Shown: positions 1-10,667 of the stretch, piece after piece | How positions within the stretch are numbered: position 1 is the first letter of the stretch | How the letters are laid out: the number at the start of each line of letters is the position of its first letter | Assembly: GCF_902686445.1 (NCBI RefSeq) | Contig: NC_062232.1 | Location: forward strand, 76,463,440 to 76,527,439 | DNA from: Sciurus carolinensis | Taxonomy: Eukaryota; Chordata; Mammalia; Rodentia; Sciuridae | Reading direction: 5' to 3' | Length of the DNA stretch: 64,000 nucleotides | Made by a program: the position numbers and the translations under genes | The notes under the pieces: model-generated | What the model was told of the DNA's origin: nothing | What the model saw: the letters and a program-made list of their open reading frames with translations, nothing else | Database searches by the model: none

Positions 1-496
1 CATATCTCATACTTTTTGGTCATAGAATGATTAACATCTTTTGGAAGAGTGCTCTGTTCTCAGTGACATTCCATTTGGGGAGAAAAAAGATAGGCATTGT
101 TAATTTCATTTAGCAAATATTAAGCACCTTCTTTCTTATAGACGTTTTATAGTGTATTGATAATGCAATGTGAAATAATCACAGTCAAGTCCAAAATCAA
201 AAAACACTTTTGAAAATCATTTAAAACATTTGAATAACTCTAGCCTTAAGAAAACACTTCTCCAATACGTTTTCCATATATTTGCTCATGTACTCTTCTG
301 TGTTGCAATAAAGACTATTAGTCACACAAACCTTAATATCTCTTTATCTAAAATAATGAAATCTTTTCCTGAAGTAAATACTTCGGCCTACTTTCAAAGT
401 GCCACTCAAACTTGGAGAATTCCTGTAATGTCCTCTCTACCAAGACTCATCTTAGTACTTTAATTCATGTCTGTTTACAAGTATGTTTCCCCCATA
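1..496. other. Single-copy AT-rich DNA, nothing recognised
   Basis: No repeat family, RNA gene or convincing coding signal is visible. The open frame at 230-463 starts only at a TTG, has no domain and lies in biased AT-rich sequence, so I do not call it a gene. Confidence 0.5.
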
Positions 497-969
497 TGTT
501 AGTCAGCTTTTCCTCTCTGTGACCAAAATGCCTGGTATAAACAATTTAAAGGAAGAAAAGTTTATGTTGGCTCAAAGTTTCAGAGTTCTCAGTTCATGGT
601 CTGTTGTCCCCATTGCTTTGGGCCTAAGGTAGGCAGAACATCAAGGTGGAAAGGTATAGCAGAAGAAAGTTGTTCACCTCAAGGGAACCAGGAAGCAGAG
701 GGAGAGGAAAAAAAGGCCTGGGATAAGATATAGTCCCCAAGGTCATGCCCCTGGTGACCTACTTCCTCCAACTTTGCCATACCTGCCTACAGTTTCTACC
801 TTTTCCTGGAAGTCCATTCAGTTATCAATGGATTAATTCACATATGAGGTCAGAGCCCTTATGATTCAATCACTTCCTAAAAGTTCAACTTCTGGACATT
901 GCTATTTTGGTGAACAAACCTTCAACACATGAATGTTTGGGGGACATATTCCAAATCTAAGCTGTAATA
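497..969 (-). mobile_element. MaLR-type solo LTR
   Basis: Read on the minus strand this is a MaLR-class LTR. The plus strand begins TGTTAGTCAGC, the reverse complement of the family's 3' end (GCTGACTAACA). It contains the diagnostic blocks GGCTCA, CAGTTCATGG, GCAGAACATCA and AGGAAGCAGAG, and ends near the reverse complement of the family's TGTTATGGTTTGG start. It belongs to the same broad family as 7774-8195, 8551-8971, 24014-24593 and 39108-39554. No internal region is attached. The target duplication is not clear. Confidence 0.75.
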
Positions 970-1289
970 CCCCATTGGATTATGCATTGCTTTAGCACAA
1001 TTCTATGTTTCATCTTTCTATCTTCTGATAATTGATACCCTGCCTGAACACAGTGGTTCTCAATAAACATTCCTCAATAAATGCTTTTTAATGGCGTGAG
1101 GGTAGGACTGGAAATGTATGTTCCTCAATTATATAAATATCACTCATTTAGCTGTTTTGTTTTGTTTTGTTTTCCCAAAGAGGGAATAAATAAGGACTGC
1201 CAGAGTGACCATTTTAAGACATACCAAGTCATATGACTTCTGAGATAAAAGCAAAACAAAAACTTTGTGTAATATATTCATTTCTCTCC
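970..1289. other. Single-copy DNA with a short (TTTTG)n run
   Basis: AT-rich sequence with an impure TTTTG run around 1155-1174. I see no other repeat and no coding signal. Confidence 0.45.
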
Positions 1290-1615
1290 CAGAGTAGAAC
1301 CAGAGTTCATTACTGTAGCCTGTGTCACCCTTTTTAATCTTTCTCTTCTACCCACCATTCCTCAATCACCAGTTAGAATCCCCTTTACCTTCTTTACTTT
1401 TTCTTTTATCCATAGCATATATTATCTTACAGCTCACCATAAAATATACTTGTTTATTATGCTTTAGGTTTATTGCCTGCTTCTCTTCAGTAGCATGCAA
1501 GCTCCACAAAGACCATTTATCTGTATTTTTATACACTGTCATGTGCTCAGTTCTCAGAAAGTTACCTGGAATATAGAAGGTGCTCAATAAATATTTGTTG
1601 AATGGATGGTTGAAA
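1290..1615 (+). mobile_element. LINE-2 (L2) 3' end
   Basis: This has the typical L2 3' end layout: a pyrimidine-rich stretch, GCAAGCTCCACAAAGACCA, then CTGTATTTTTATACACTG, and the terminal GTGCTCAATAAATATTTGTTGAATGG. The L2 family ends in the same words. The 5' limit is vague. The opposing small open frames at 1322-1576 and 1366-1626 both lie inside it and are not genes. Confidence 0.75.
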
Positions 1616-1639
1616 AATAAATCCAAGCACGTATGGTGA

Positions 1640-2635
1640 ACTAATTTTTGATAAGGGTACCAAGATGACGCAGTGAGGAAAGTTAATCTCTCTGAAGAAT
1701 GGAGTTGGGAAAACTAGATTTCCATTATTTAAAACAATGAAATGTTATCCTTCATCATATACAAAAATCAACTCAAAACAGAGACATAGAACTTAAAGTT
1801 ATAAAACTACCAGAAGAAAGCAGCAGGATATCATACCAAAAGCTCAGGCAACAAAAGCAAAAATAAAGCAATTGGGATTCTGTCAAACTGTAAAAGCTTT
1901 GCACAGCAAGGAATACAGTCTATAAAATGAAATCATCACCAATAGTTTGGGAGAAAGTATTTCCAAATCATGTATCTGATAAGGGCTTAGTATCCAAAAC
2001 ATATAAAGAGCTCATGTAACTCAGTAGCCAAAAGCAGAAGACTGAATTAAAAAACAGGCAAGTGACTTGAGTAGATATTTTACTAAAGAAAGCATACAAA
2101 TGGTCAAAAGACATGAGAAAAATGCTCAAAATTACTAATCATCTGCAAAATGCAAATTAAAACAATAATGAGATATCACTTTTGTTTGTATGACTGTTAT
2201 CAAAGAGAAGAGAACTTTGTTGGAAAAGATATGGAGACAGAGATGTCTTATACACTGTTGGTGGGAATGTAAATTGTTATAGCCATTATGGAAAACAGTA
2301 TAGAGGTCTCTCAAGAAGTTAAAAATAGAGTTATATTATGATTCAGCAGTCCCTCTTGTTGGCGTATATCCAAAAGAATTAAAATTAGTATGTTATAGAG
2401 ATGTTTAGACTCTTATGTTCATTGCAGCATTACTCACAATTATCAAGATATGGAAACAACTTAAGTGTCCGTGGAAGGCTGAATAAATAGAGAAAATGTT
2501 GTTTATTATTCAACCATAAAAAGGATGAAATCTTGTCATTTGCAACCACATGGATGAACCTGTATGACATTATGCCAAGTGAAATAAAGGAATATATAAA
2601 TAAAGAAAAACACCATATGAACTCACTAAAAATCT

Positions 2636-2689
<54 letters not shown>

Positions 2690-3110
2690 CCGAAAAACAC
2701 ACAAATATACCAAATATACCAAAAAAAAAAAACCTAAAACAAAAACATAGGATTTGAAAATGGTGGTTACTAGGGAAGGGTAGTAAAATGTCAGCAAGGG
2801 AAGAAATGAGGACACGTATGTCAAAAAGTACAAAGCTGCAGTTATGTAGGAGGAATAAATCTAGAGATCTAAAGTACATGAAGACTATAGTTAAAAATAC
2901 TGTATTATATACAGGAAATATGCAAGAGTAGATTTTAGGTGCTTTTACCACATACATATACAAAAATAGGGTAACTATGTGAGATGATGGATATGTTAAT
3001 CTGCTTGACTATAATAACCATTTTACTATGTATAAATATATCAAAACATCATGTTGCATACTTTAAATATATATAATAAAATGCATTTAAAAATCAATGA
3101 ATATAAAGAA
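1640..3110 (+). mobile_element. Old L1M element, ORF2 3' part and 3' UTR
   Basis: Decayed L1 ORF2 C-terminal sequence is visible on the plus strand: a region like the L1 'animal house' end (GGTGGGAATGTAAATT, then TATATCCAAAAGAATT, then ATTGCAGCATTACTCACAATT). An old-type 3' UTR follows, ending with the GGTGATGGATATGTTAAT-like and TATCAAAACATCATGTTG-like blocks of L1M elements. It is interrupted by a (TG)n microsatellite. No frame is intact. Divergence is far greater than in the L1 at 57-63 kb. Confidence 0.75.
2644..2689. repeat. (TG)n/(TA)n microsatellite
   Basis: About 18 uninterrupted TG units followed by a short TA run, within the 3' UTR of the old L1M. The long frames at 2430-2963 and 2570-2833 on the minus strand read straight through this repeat as threonine-histidine runs and are artefacts. 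Confidence 0.95.
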
Positions 3111-4289
3111 TAGAGTAACCATCTTATGGTGCCCTCTTTTTGTCTCCTCTCTTGTCCTGAAAAATTACATTTTGTACTTTCAATAACTTCCTTTTCTTAT
3201 GTGTAGCTTTTCTGCTCTAGCATATTACCATTTAAAACGGCTTTAGAATGCCTACAGCATGCTGTGAGAAATGAAAGATACCATTTGTGCAGAAAAAAAT
3301 TAACATTTCATTTTCTATTCTTGTCTATAAATTATCAAAATAAAACAATCCTTAGGAGGTTGGATTTACCTTGTTTCAAATTTCAAAAGTGAACGAATAG
3401 GAATCAGGTTCTTTTGAAGGTATTAACTTATCTACAGTTATACATTTTACAAAAAGTCTTCATCAAAAGATTTAGAATCCAGCATCCTGTGCATCAGTGG
3501 TCTTCAAACTAAGATACATGTGCCCTTGGAGGTATAGGATCCCTTCCAAGAGGTACTGTCATGAATAGTTTTAAAATAATCAAATTTCAGATCTCAACTA
3601 ACAAATTCTCTTTGCTAAAACTGTATGTCTAAGAAGGAGATGTCACAGAAGCATGTTTTTCTCCACAGCCCTCTTGCAATTGACCTTCTATGTACAAAAG
3701 AAAGGCATAACTCTTACCTCTTAGGGATCTTGCCTTGGGGCACTGCCTCGGGGTATAAAGAATTTGATACCAACAAAGGAATCGTGTATAAATATATCAC
3801 AATATATTTCCATTAAGGAGATAGTAAGACCTAAAATATAAATTCGGATTGTGAATGCTAAACAATAAATTACTTTGCAAACAAGTGAATTCCAATTTTT
3901 TTTGCTTTTAATGAAATTGAAGTCAGACATAATGAGGTGATACAACATTAGAAACCTTTTTATGTTACCTCACTAGGTAACTTGGAAGTGCACATTACTG
4001 AATAGCAATGCTGTAAAAAACATCTTTCCATTTCCATTTCATTACATATGAGAACAAGGTTTCTCTTTGATATTTTTTATAAAGAAACATGAAAATAATT
4101 GATTCTGAACTGTATCATTTTTATCAATAAATAATATTCATTTACAGATTATATGATTGATTGCTTAAGCAGTCAATATGTGATTACTTAAGAAGTAAAG
4201 AAAGGCATTTCCAATAAATTTTGCATATTTGATTAATAATTATTTTTAAAAATCATTACCTATTTATTTCAATTACATTTTTCTTTTCT
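3111..4289. other. Single-copy DNA
   Basis: Mostly unrecognised AT-rich sequence. A segment at about 3485-3570 opens with CAGTGGTCTTCAAACTAAG, which resembles the end of MER5/Charlie-type hAT elements, but the rest does not confirm it. The small frames at 3625-3816 and 3721-3948 have no recognisable content. Confidence 0.45.
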
Positions 4290-4517
4290 TTCTTCCTTTA
4301 ATTAATTAATTTATTTATTATTACTGGAGATTGGACCCAGGGGTGCTTAACCATGAGCCACATCTCCAGCCCTTTTTACTTTTTATTTTGACACAGGATC
4401 TCACTAAGCTACTTGGGGTTTTACCTCATTGCTAAGGCTGGTCTCCAACTTGAGATCCTTCTGCCTGTGCCTCCTGAACCACTGGGATTACAGGTGTGTG
4501 CCATGACACTGGGCAAT
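4290..4517 (-). mobile_element. B1-ID composite SINE (squirrel type)
   Basis: Minus orientation. From high to low coordinate the element shows a 7SL/B1-like part (CCACTGGGATTACAGG, CTAAGGCTGGTCTCCAACTT, GGATCTCACTAAGC), then a tRNA-derived ID-like part (GAGCCACATCTCCAGCCC and GGACCCAGGGGTGCTTAACC), then an AT-rich tail at its 3' side (4290-4322). This two-part structure is what points to squirrels. Confidence 0.9.
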
Positions 4518-4763
4518 TGCATTTTTCTAATAAGTTTAATCATAACTCAGTCTTGAAGAAAAAAATTAACACTTAGAATCTCATGACCACATTAAATAGG
4601 AATAAATATTAATTTGTATTCATGCAAGATAGGGTGATAAATAAAAGATTTTCAAGTCATAAAATATATTCAATTATGATAAAATTTAGTAAATGAAGAG
4701 GGGAGGAAGTATAAATTCATAAAGAAAAATAAATAATATGAAATTTCTTCTGTTTAAAGAACT
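4518..4763. other. Single-copy DNA
   Basis: AT-rich spacer between two SINEs of opposite orientation. Nothing recognised. Confidence 0.4.
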
Positions 4764-4983
4764 TGAGTTGGGAACGGTGGTGCATGCCTATAATCCAAGT
4801 AGCTTGGAAGGCTGAGGCAGAAGGGTTGCAGGTTTATAGCCAACCTCTACAATTTACAAGACTGTAAGTAAACTAGTGAGACCTATCTCAAAATAAAAAA
4901 ATAAAAAAAGAACTGGTGATGTGGCTCAGTGGTTTAGTGTCCCTGGGTTTAATCCCCTGTACCAAAAAAAAAAAAAAAAAAAG
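4764..4983 (+). mobile_element. B1-ID composite SINE
   Basis: Plus orientation. It opens with the 7SL-like GGTGGTGCATGCCTATAATCC, runs through a B1-like body and an A-rich linker (AAAATAAAAAAATAAAAA), then the ID-like GTGGCTCAGTGGTTTAG, and ends in an 18-nt A tail. It faces the SINE at 4290-4517, so the pair forms an inverted repeat about 250 bp apart. Confidence 0.9.
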
Positions 4984-5790
4984 GAACTTGATAATATTTT
5001 TTTAAATGAAATATGATGGTATCAAATTGCCATGGTAGTGGCGTGGACCCTTCCAATTGGATACATTTTAAATGATACTGTTCCTATTTTATTGTAAAAT
5101 ATTTTATTTACAATATGTAAGAAATTTTATATATATGTATGTGTATGCATATTTGCTGATATTTAAACTCATAGTGAATTTTTTTTCACATTAAGTTAAA
5201 AATACACAAGAAAGTATGCCTAGTTCCAAAATTCTTTTAGGGTTTATGTCAACAAAAAAAGTGAACAGTTCTTATTTCATTACAAGGAATACATTTCAGC
5301 TTATCGTCTGGGCTCTGATAATAGCTAATAATGCCAGGTTCATCTTACTCAACTGGCTAGCACATAAATGATAACAGACTTAATGGAGTGTTATGTTTAT
5401 ATTTGAACAGAACATCAGTATGGCCACTACAGTTGAATCCATTGAATTGAATGCCAAAAAGTTGAGTTGACTAACAAATTGGCAAATATCCAATTCAGTT
5501 GGATCATTAAGACAATAAAAACAGTCAAACCAACTTTCTGTGCTTTGGTCATTTTTAGACATTTTAACAAGTATGTGAAGCAGATTGGCAAACCACTTCA
5601 AACTTTTTTTGTATCAATGCAGGAAAGTAATATACGTTTGATTATGAACCATGGTATATACTTCCATTTTTGGTGAATATTGTCAGATGTTGCTGATATT
5701 TCAGTATTGAAAGTTAGGTCTTTGAGTACAGCTTCTTTTGATTAATGTAATGCATATCTTAATTTCCAAAATTGAACATTGTCCTTTAAA
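4984..5790. other. Single-copy DNA
   Basis: No repeat family is recognised. The opposing frames at 5380-5601 and 5467-5676 are short and lack domains, so neither is called. Confidence 0.4.
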
Positions 5791-5844
5791 TTACAGGAGG
5801 AGAAATCAGTGAAGTAATATTGATAGATAATAGACAGACACAAG

Positions 5845-6545
5845 TGGTTGGGAACATGAGGTTAAGGGGACCCACTGTGCTGACCCCTGCATGCTTTCTT
5901 TTCAAAAGCATTTTACCTCAGGCCTGTCTGGTCTAAGTCAATAGTACATATTATATTGTTCAACAAACAATCTGTTATCTGCTGGAGAAATACAGGCCCA
6001 AACACTTCTCCCTGCCAATAAGAAGAACAAAGGTTACCCCAAATGGGAGAATTTTTGTGATCTATACACAGACCATATTCTAGAATTCAGAGAGATAGTA
6101 TAATTAGAACTCGTAACCATAAAATCTGTAAGAATAAGTTCCAATTAAAACTGTCAGCATGGGCCAAAGTGACCTAGAATTGCCTTGTATCTTTAGCATA
6201 TCATTAAAATAGTAAAATATTCCCTCCATGGGGTCAGACCATGCACAGTGGAGACTTGAAAGTCTGATGCAATCCTACTGTTAGTCAAAAGTCAAGAGGT
6301 GAACCTGGAAACTTTCCTAGGACCCCCAATAAAACTGTAGGGCAGGGAAAGCATGTGGTCCCTTTCCTCTCTGAGGACCAACTGTGTCCCTTGAGAGTGT
6401 CCCTTTTTCCCTTTTCCTATCTCTTCTAATGAACTCACACCTGCTGCTATGTGTGACACATCTGGCTTCTTTCCGGTCTGATCATAAGAACTCTTAACTG
6501 AGGACTGCCTCAGCCTCATGGTGGGTCCTTGCTGTGTAACAACAT
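5845..6545 (+). mobile_element. Possible class I (ERV1-like) solo LTR
   Basis: The stretch is less AT-rich than its surroundings. It has a TG start (about 5848), a polyadenylation-like CCAATAAAACTGTAGGGC at 6328-6345, a pyrimidine-rich region after it, and an end resembling GTCCTTGCTGTGTAACA. That order (U3, AATAAA, short U5 ending CA) fits a solo LTR. I could not confirm a target duplication or a family name. The 93-aa minus-strand frame at 6292-6573 lies in this segment and is not supported as a gene. Confidence 0.4.
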
Positions 6546-6805
6546 AATTTCTTCCTCCAATGATTCCTTTCATCTTTTAATAAACGTTTTGTTAAATGTC
6601 ATTTGCACATCAGGCACTTCGACAAACATTGGCCCAGGGGGATGGGGACGCTAACAGAGGAGACATGTAGACATAATCAAATAGAGTTACACTCAAGGGG
6701 TTCACAGATACTAGGTGGGAGTTTGGAGACACATAGATAGTTAAAATCTGATATGAAAGTGATAACAGAGATGAAATAGGTTTTATATGCTTACACTCAA
6801 TCATA
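6546..6805 (+). repeat. Ancient mammalian repeat fragment, family unresolved
   Basis: It contains CAGGCACTTCGACAAACATT, a GGGGATGG block and a GTAGACATAATCAAATAGA block. These resemble the 'last part of the range, item moved, stock stored' words of old mammalian-wide repeats also seen at 17.4, 41.6 and 54.9 kb (CAGGCACTG...GGGGATA...GACAAACAAG). The match is weak. Confidence 0.35.
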
Positions 6806-6823
6806 TGAAAACTTGATATTACC

Positions 6824-6990
6824 TAAACCAGTGATTCTCAAACCTAGTCTGCTGATGTGTGACATGCCAATTTCAGTGAAAGTCGCCTAAAACATTTAAA
6901 AATATATGAATTCTTAGCTTCTACTTCCATGAATTCTGATTTTGTATGTCTAGAGTGGAGCTTTCAACACTATGATTCCACTGCTCAACC
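6824..6990 (+). mobile_element. MER5-like hAT DNA transposon fragment
   Basis: It starts CCAGTGATTCTCAAACCTAG, the typical end of the non-autonomous hAT-Charlie MER5 group, and continues with a degraded body (AATTCTTAGCTTCTACTTCC ... GAATTCTGATTTTGTATGTC). The far end is poor, so it is partial. Confidence 0.5.
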
Positions 6991-7084
6991 AAGTGTGACA
7001 CCACAAGTTTAATAGTATCCACTAAAATCTTTGTATATGGTACTTTCTATAGAATGAACGACCTAGGGAGAATAATGCTTGCTT

Positions 7085-7312
7085 TGGGACCCTGAAAACA
7101 TAGCTACTACTTCTCACATACTTTGTGCCAAATGTAGGTCTTAGCATTTTATGTTCCCTGATTTATTTGAATCCACTGTCCTTACTTGAGGAAATTGGGG
7201 CACAATGAGATTATTTAACAAGTCCAAGATTTCAAAGTTCGTAAGTACTGGAATTGGGATGTGATTCTAGGCAGTCTGTTTCCATAACCCATCAACTATG
7301 CTATATCCCTCT
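7085..7312 (+). mobile_element. MIR SINE
   Basis: Plus-strand MIR with the expected order: TTTGTGCCAAATGTAGG, an ATTTATTTGAATCCACTG-like block, CTTACTTGAGGAAATTGGGG, CACAATGAGATTATTTAACA, GTAAGTACTGGAATTGGGAT, and ending CAACTATGCTATATCCCTC. MIRs are ancient tRNA-derived SINEs shared by mammals. Confidence 0.85.
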
Positions 7313-7773
7313 CATATCATGGTACTTTATTGAAATACATTTGTCATTCTTTGGCAAGCATTATAAAATGAAAAAGACATTCACATAGGTCCTGTCCACT
7401 TGTTCAGATGATTTTAATTTTCTCTTCTTGCTGAAGAACTTCTATCTCTAAGAGGCTGTTTTCATTTATTAAACTGTTGTTCCATCAGAAAGCATTGCTA
7501 GCAAGTTTTCTTCACTTTAAAAAGTCACAATGGTAAGGATTTCATTTTGTTAGAGTGTGTATCTACAAAACTTTGAAAATTTCATATTGAAAAACTTAAA
7601 TCACACATAAAATCCATTGTTCGAAACCATTTAATTGTTCACCTATGCATACATCACCTCAAAATATTGATTATTTTGCAGCAGAAATTTGTCCTAAAGT
7701 GTCTTTATTCCAATTTAGAAAGTCTTGATTGAAGGGTAGAATAATAATTTGTTGATTGTCAGTATTATAATTG
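7313..7773. other. Single-copy DNA
   Basis: No repeat or coding signal recognised. Confidence 0.4.
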
Positions 7774-8195
7774 TGTTAGTCAGCTTTACATTCCTGTGAC
7801 CAAAACACCTGAAAAGAAAAACTTAGAGGAATAGAGTTTATTTTGGCTCATGGTTTTGGATTTTAGTCTATGGTGGGCTGATTTCATTGCTGTGTACCCA
7901 AGGTAAGGCAGAACATCATGGTGGAAGGACTTTGCAATGAATGCTACTCAGCTCCTGGCAGTCAGGAAGTAGAGAGAGAAGGGGTCAGGAAAGATGAACC
8001 CTTCCAGGGCATACCCCCAGTGACCCATCTCCTCTAGCCATGACCCACCTGCCTACAGTTACCACCTAATAAGTCCATTCCTACCAGGATGGACCTACTA
8101 AATTTGCAACTCTCACAATTCAATCACAGCACCTCTGAATATCCCTGCATTAACACAGGAGCTTTTGGGGGAAACCTTATATCCAATCCATCACA
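7774..8195 (-). mobile_element. MaLR-type solo LTR
   Basis: The plus strand starts TGTTAGTCAGCTTTACATTC and ends ATATCCAATCCATCACA, the reverse complement of a MaLR LTR (TGTTATGG ... CTGACTAACA). Shared internal blocks include TTTATTTTGGCTCATGG, GGCAGAACATCATGGTGGAA and CCCCCAGTGACCCATCTCCT. It points away from the LTR at 8551-8971. Confidence 0.8.
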
Positions 8196-8550
8196 TTATG
8201 CACCATATAAACTATTTTGACAAACACTGATTTCCTGTATAGCATATAAAAAGAGAAATTGTGAATTTCTCATTGGAGAGTCTTCTAAATACCAAAAGAA
8301 TCAAGAAATATCAGCTTTTTTAAGTACGAATTTAAGTATTACTGAACAGATACCAGAATTCAGTATTTGATATAAATTGTCTCTAAGCTATCATTTGTGC
8401 AAAGGCACAAACCATAGAAAATAGAGTTGGAGGTATTTGGGAGGTGAGTGGGTAAACTTCATTTACTGTTCTGTCTCCAAGTCTCTCCATAACATAGACA
8501 TGATTGGTTTTGGATAGAGAACTCTCCTCCCTGAGCTGAGATTTTATGAT
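8196..8550. other. Single-copy spacer between inverted MaLR LTRs
   Basis: No repeat recognised. It separates two LTRs of one family lying in opposite orientation. Confidence 0.45.
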
Positions 8551-8971
8551 TATTATGGTTTAGGTATGAAATGTCCCCCCAAAACTCATGTGTGAGACAA
8601 TGCAAGAAGGTTCAGAGGTGAAATGATTGAGTTATGACAACCTCAAACTTATCAGTTCATTAATCTCTTTATATGGATTAACTGGGTGGTAATTGTAAGT
8701 AAGGTGTGGCTGGAAGAGGTGGGTCCCTAGGGGCTTTCTTTTGGGTATATTTTTTGTCCTTGTTGAGCATAGCTCTGTCTGTCTCTCTCTCTTTCCTTCC
8801 TCTTGCTATGTTCCCAGTTGCTCTCCTCTGGCTGACTCCGGACCCTGAGGAATGGAATCCATAATCTATGGACTGAGACCTCTGAAACTATGAGCCCCCA
8901 AAGAAAAATGTCCTCTAAGATTGTTCTTGTTAGGTCTTTTGGTCACAGCAGTGAAAAAGCTGACTAAAATA
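8551..8971 (+). mobile_element. MaLR-type solo LTR
   Basis: Plus-strand LTR. It starts TATTATGGTTTAGGTATGAA, contains TCATGTGTGAGACAATGCAA, ACTGGGTGGTAATTGTAAGT, GGTGTGGCTGGAAGAGGTGG and TATGGACTGAGACCTCTGAA, and ends CTGACTAAAATA. The flanks ATGAT (8546-8550) and ATGAC (8972-8976) agree at four of five positions, which fits the 5-bp target duplication of MaLRs. It is most similar to the LTR at 39108-39554. Confidence 0.85.
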
Positions 8972-8976
8972 ATGAC

Positions 8977-10383
8977 TACTTGTAAGCTCTAACATCTTTC
9001 CTCAGGTTTTCTCTAAGAGTGGCATGACAAACTAGAGTTGGAGATTCCTTAAAGCAACTGCTAGAAGTCCAACAACACTTAAGATCACACATTCCTAAAT
9101 AATATTTGAGAATGGAGTCTGATGAGTTGCATAAAAAGATACAGCATCTCACCTGTCTTCATTATCCTCCTAAACAGAAGATAGAAGAAATTCATAATGG
9201 TTACCTAAGTTCAGATTCATGTCCTTTAGTTTGCAGAAAGCAGATCTATTGTGTCATGTTTGTTATTTGAGCATTTTGTGGTTTTATTTCCTTGTTTCTG
9301 TGTCAGTGGAATTTGGAAAATTGATTTGAGAAAAATAAACCTTCACAAATTATTTCTTTTCATTTAAAATCATGTATTTATTACCTTTAGTGAAATATGG
9401 CAATGTTACAATTCAGAGAAGGCACACAATGAGACGGAGCATAGCTTTGTGGGGAAGACTTGAGGGTCTCAACTATGTAGACTTAGATGATTTAGTTATA
9501 ATATTAATAAGAGGATGTAACACTCAGAAGCATACCTATTTCAGTCAGGTTCACAAACATACCAGAATTCCAATTCACTTATTTGCTATGAGAAATGAAC
9601 TGTCAGATAAAGATTCATATTAACTGACCAGAGCACACTGTACCTCTGGGAAAGATACATAAGGTGCCAAAATATCATAAGAAGTTTGCTTAATGAACAT
9701 AAATCATAACAATGGAAATTTTTTTGTATCCTCAGAAATGCCTTTCAGAATAGTTGACTAAGAAACTCTCACCCACGGTAGGGACATATTGCCTAGGAAA
9801 CATGAATACTCCAGTACTCTTAGCCAAGAATCTCCTCTTTTGGATAGTGCATAGAAGTTGCTGCCAAATTCTTGCTTCTGTGAGTCTTCATTATCATGTT
9901 TCTGTGGCTCACTAAACTCCTGCTGGTGTCACCTTTTCTTTATCCTAAAAAATGGTATGATATGATTTATTAAGATTTTACTTCCAAAATTACAATTATG
10001 CTTTAGTTTTCTCTTGCTGATGTTAATCCCAAATTACCTTGATCAGAGTGTTATTCTTCCTATCATACGTTTGTTGCTTCTTGGATTTTAACTAGCAAAC
10101 TAACCATATCTGTTGTGAAAACATGTTAATGCTTTGAGTCTTAGAGAGAAAATCTATTTCCAAGTTATTAAAGGGTGTCACACTATACCAACATTATCTC
10201 CACAAAGGCAGGGCTTTATGCATACCAAAGTATTGATGTAATGCTTGTTATGTAACAAATGCTCAAAATGAGTTGCTGAAAGAAACCTCACCCTACATGA
10301 ACTAAAAAAGACTAGATTCTATAGTGTGACATGGTTTAAAACCTAATATTAAGCAAAAAGGCTGAAGTGAAGCAGAAATAAAT
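8977..10383. other. Single-copy DNA
   Basis: Largely unrecognised. A short L2 3'-end-like piece may lie at about 10195-10290 (CAAATGCTCAAAATGAGTTG). The 83-aa frame at 9372-9623 begins with an ATG at the start of an otherwise ordinary AT-rich stretch. It has no recognisable domain and no splice or promoter context, so it is not called. Confidence 0.4.
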
Positions 10384-10437
10384 AATCTCAAACTCCCAAG
10401 AAGCTAGGATTACAGGAATGCACCACCACACTCAGTA
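10384..10437 (-). mobile_element. B1-like SINE fragment
   Basis: A 54-bp fragment reading AACTCCCAAGAAGCTAGGAT and TACAGGAATGCACCACCAC matches the 5' (7SL-like) part of the squirrel SINE in minus orientation. It lies next to a plus-strand copy. Confidence 0.6.
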
Positions 10438-10455
10438 GAAACTTTTAGTAATCAC

Positions 10456-10617
10456 ACTGTTTGTTGTGGTGGTGATCATCTGTAATCCCAGTGCTCAGGA
10501 AGATCACCAGTTCAAGGCCAGCCTCAGCAATTAGGTGAGACCCTGTCTGAAAATAAAAAATAAAAAGATTAGGGATGGAGCTCAATTGTCGAGGGCCCCT
10601 GGATTCAGTCCCCCATA

Positions 10618-10618
<1 letters not shown>
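10456..10618 (+). mobile_element. B1-ID composite SINE, 5' shortened
   Basis: It has GATCATCTGTAATCCCAGTG, then AGGCCAGCCTCAGCAATTAG, GTGAGACCCTGTCTGAAAAT, an A-rich linker, and the ID-like GGGATGGAGCTCAATTGTCG, ending TTCAGTCCCCCATATCA. The middle of the B1-like part is shortened compared with other copies here. Its 3' tail has become a (CA)n microsatellite. Confidence 0.8.
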
Positions 10619-10660
<42 letters not shown>

Positions 10661-10667
10661 TACACAC
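10619..10667. repeat. (CA)n microsatellite at a SINE tail
   Basis: About 17 CA units followed by an impure CA/TA stretch, directly at the 3' end of the SINE at 10456-10618. The 112-aa minus-strand frame at 10445-10783 reads through it as a valine-cysteine run and is an artefact. Confidence 0.95.

Noticed and set aside
2430..2963. 177-aa minus-strand open frame
   Set aside because: It reads through the (TG)n microsatellite and an old L1M 3' UTR and has no domain.
9372..9623. 83-aa open frame with an ATG
   Set aside because: No recognisable domain, no promoter or splice context. Length is expected by chance in AT-rich DNA of this size.
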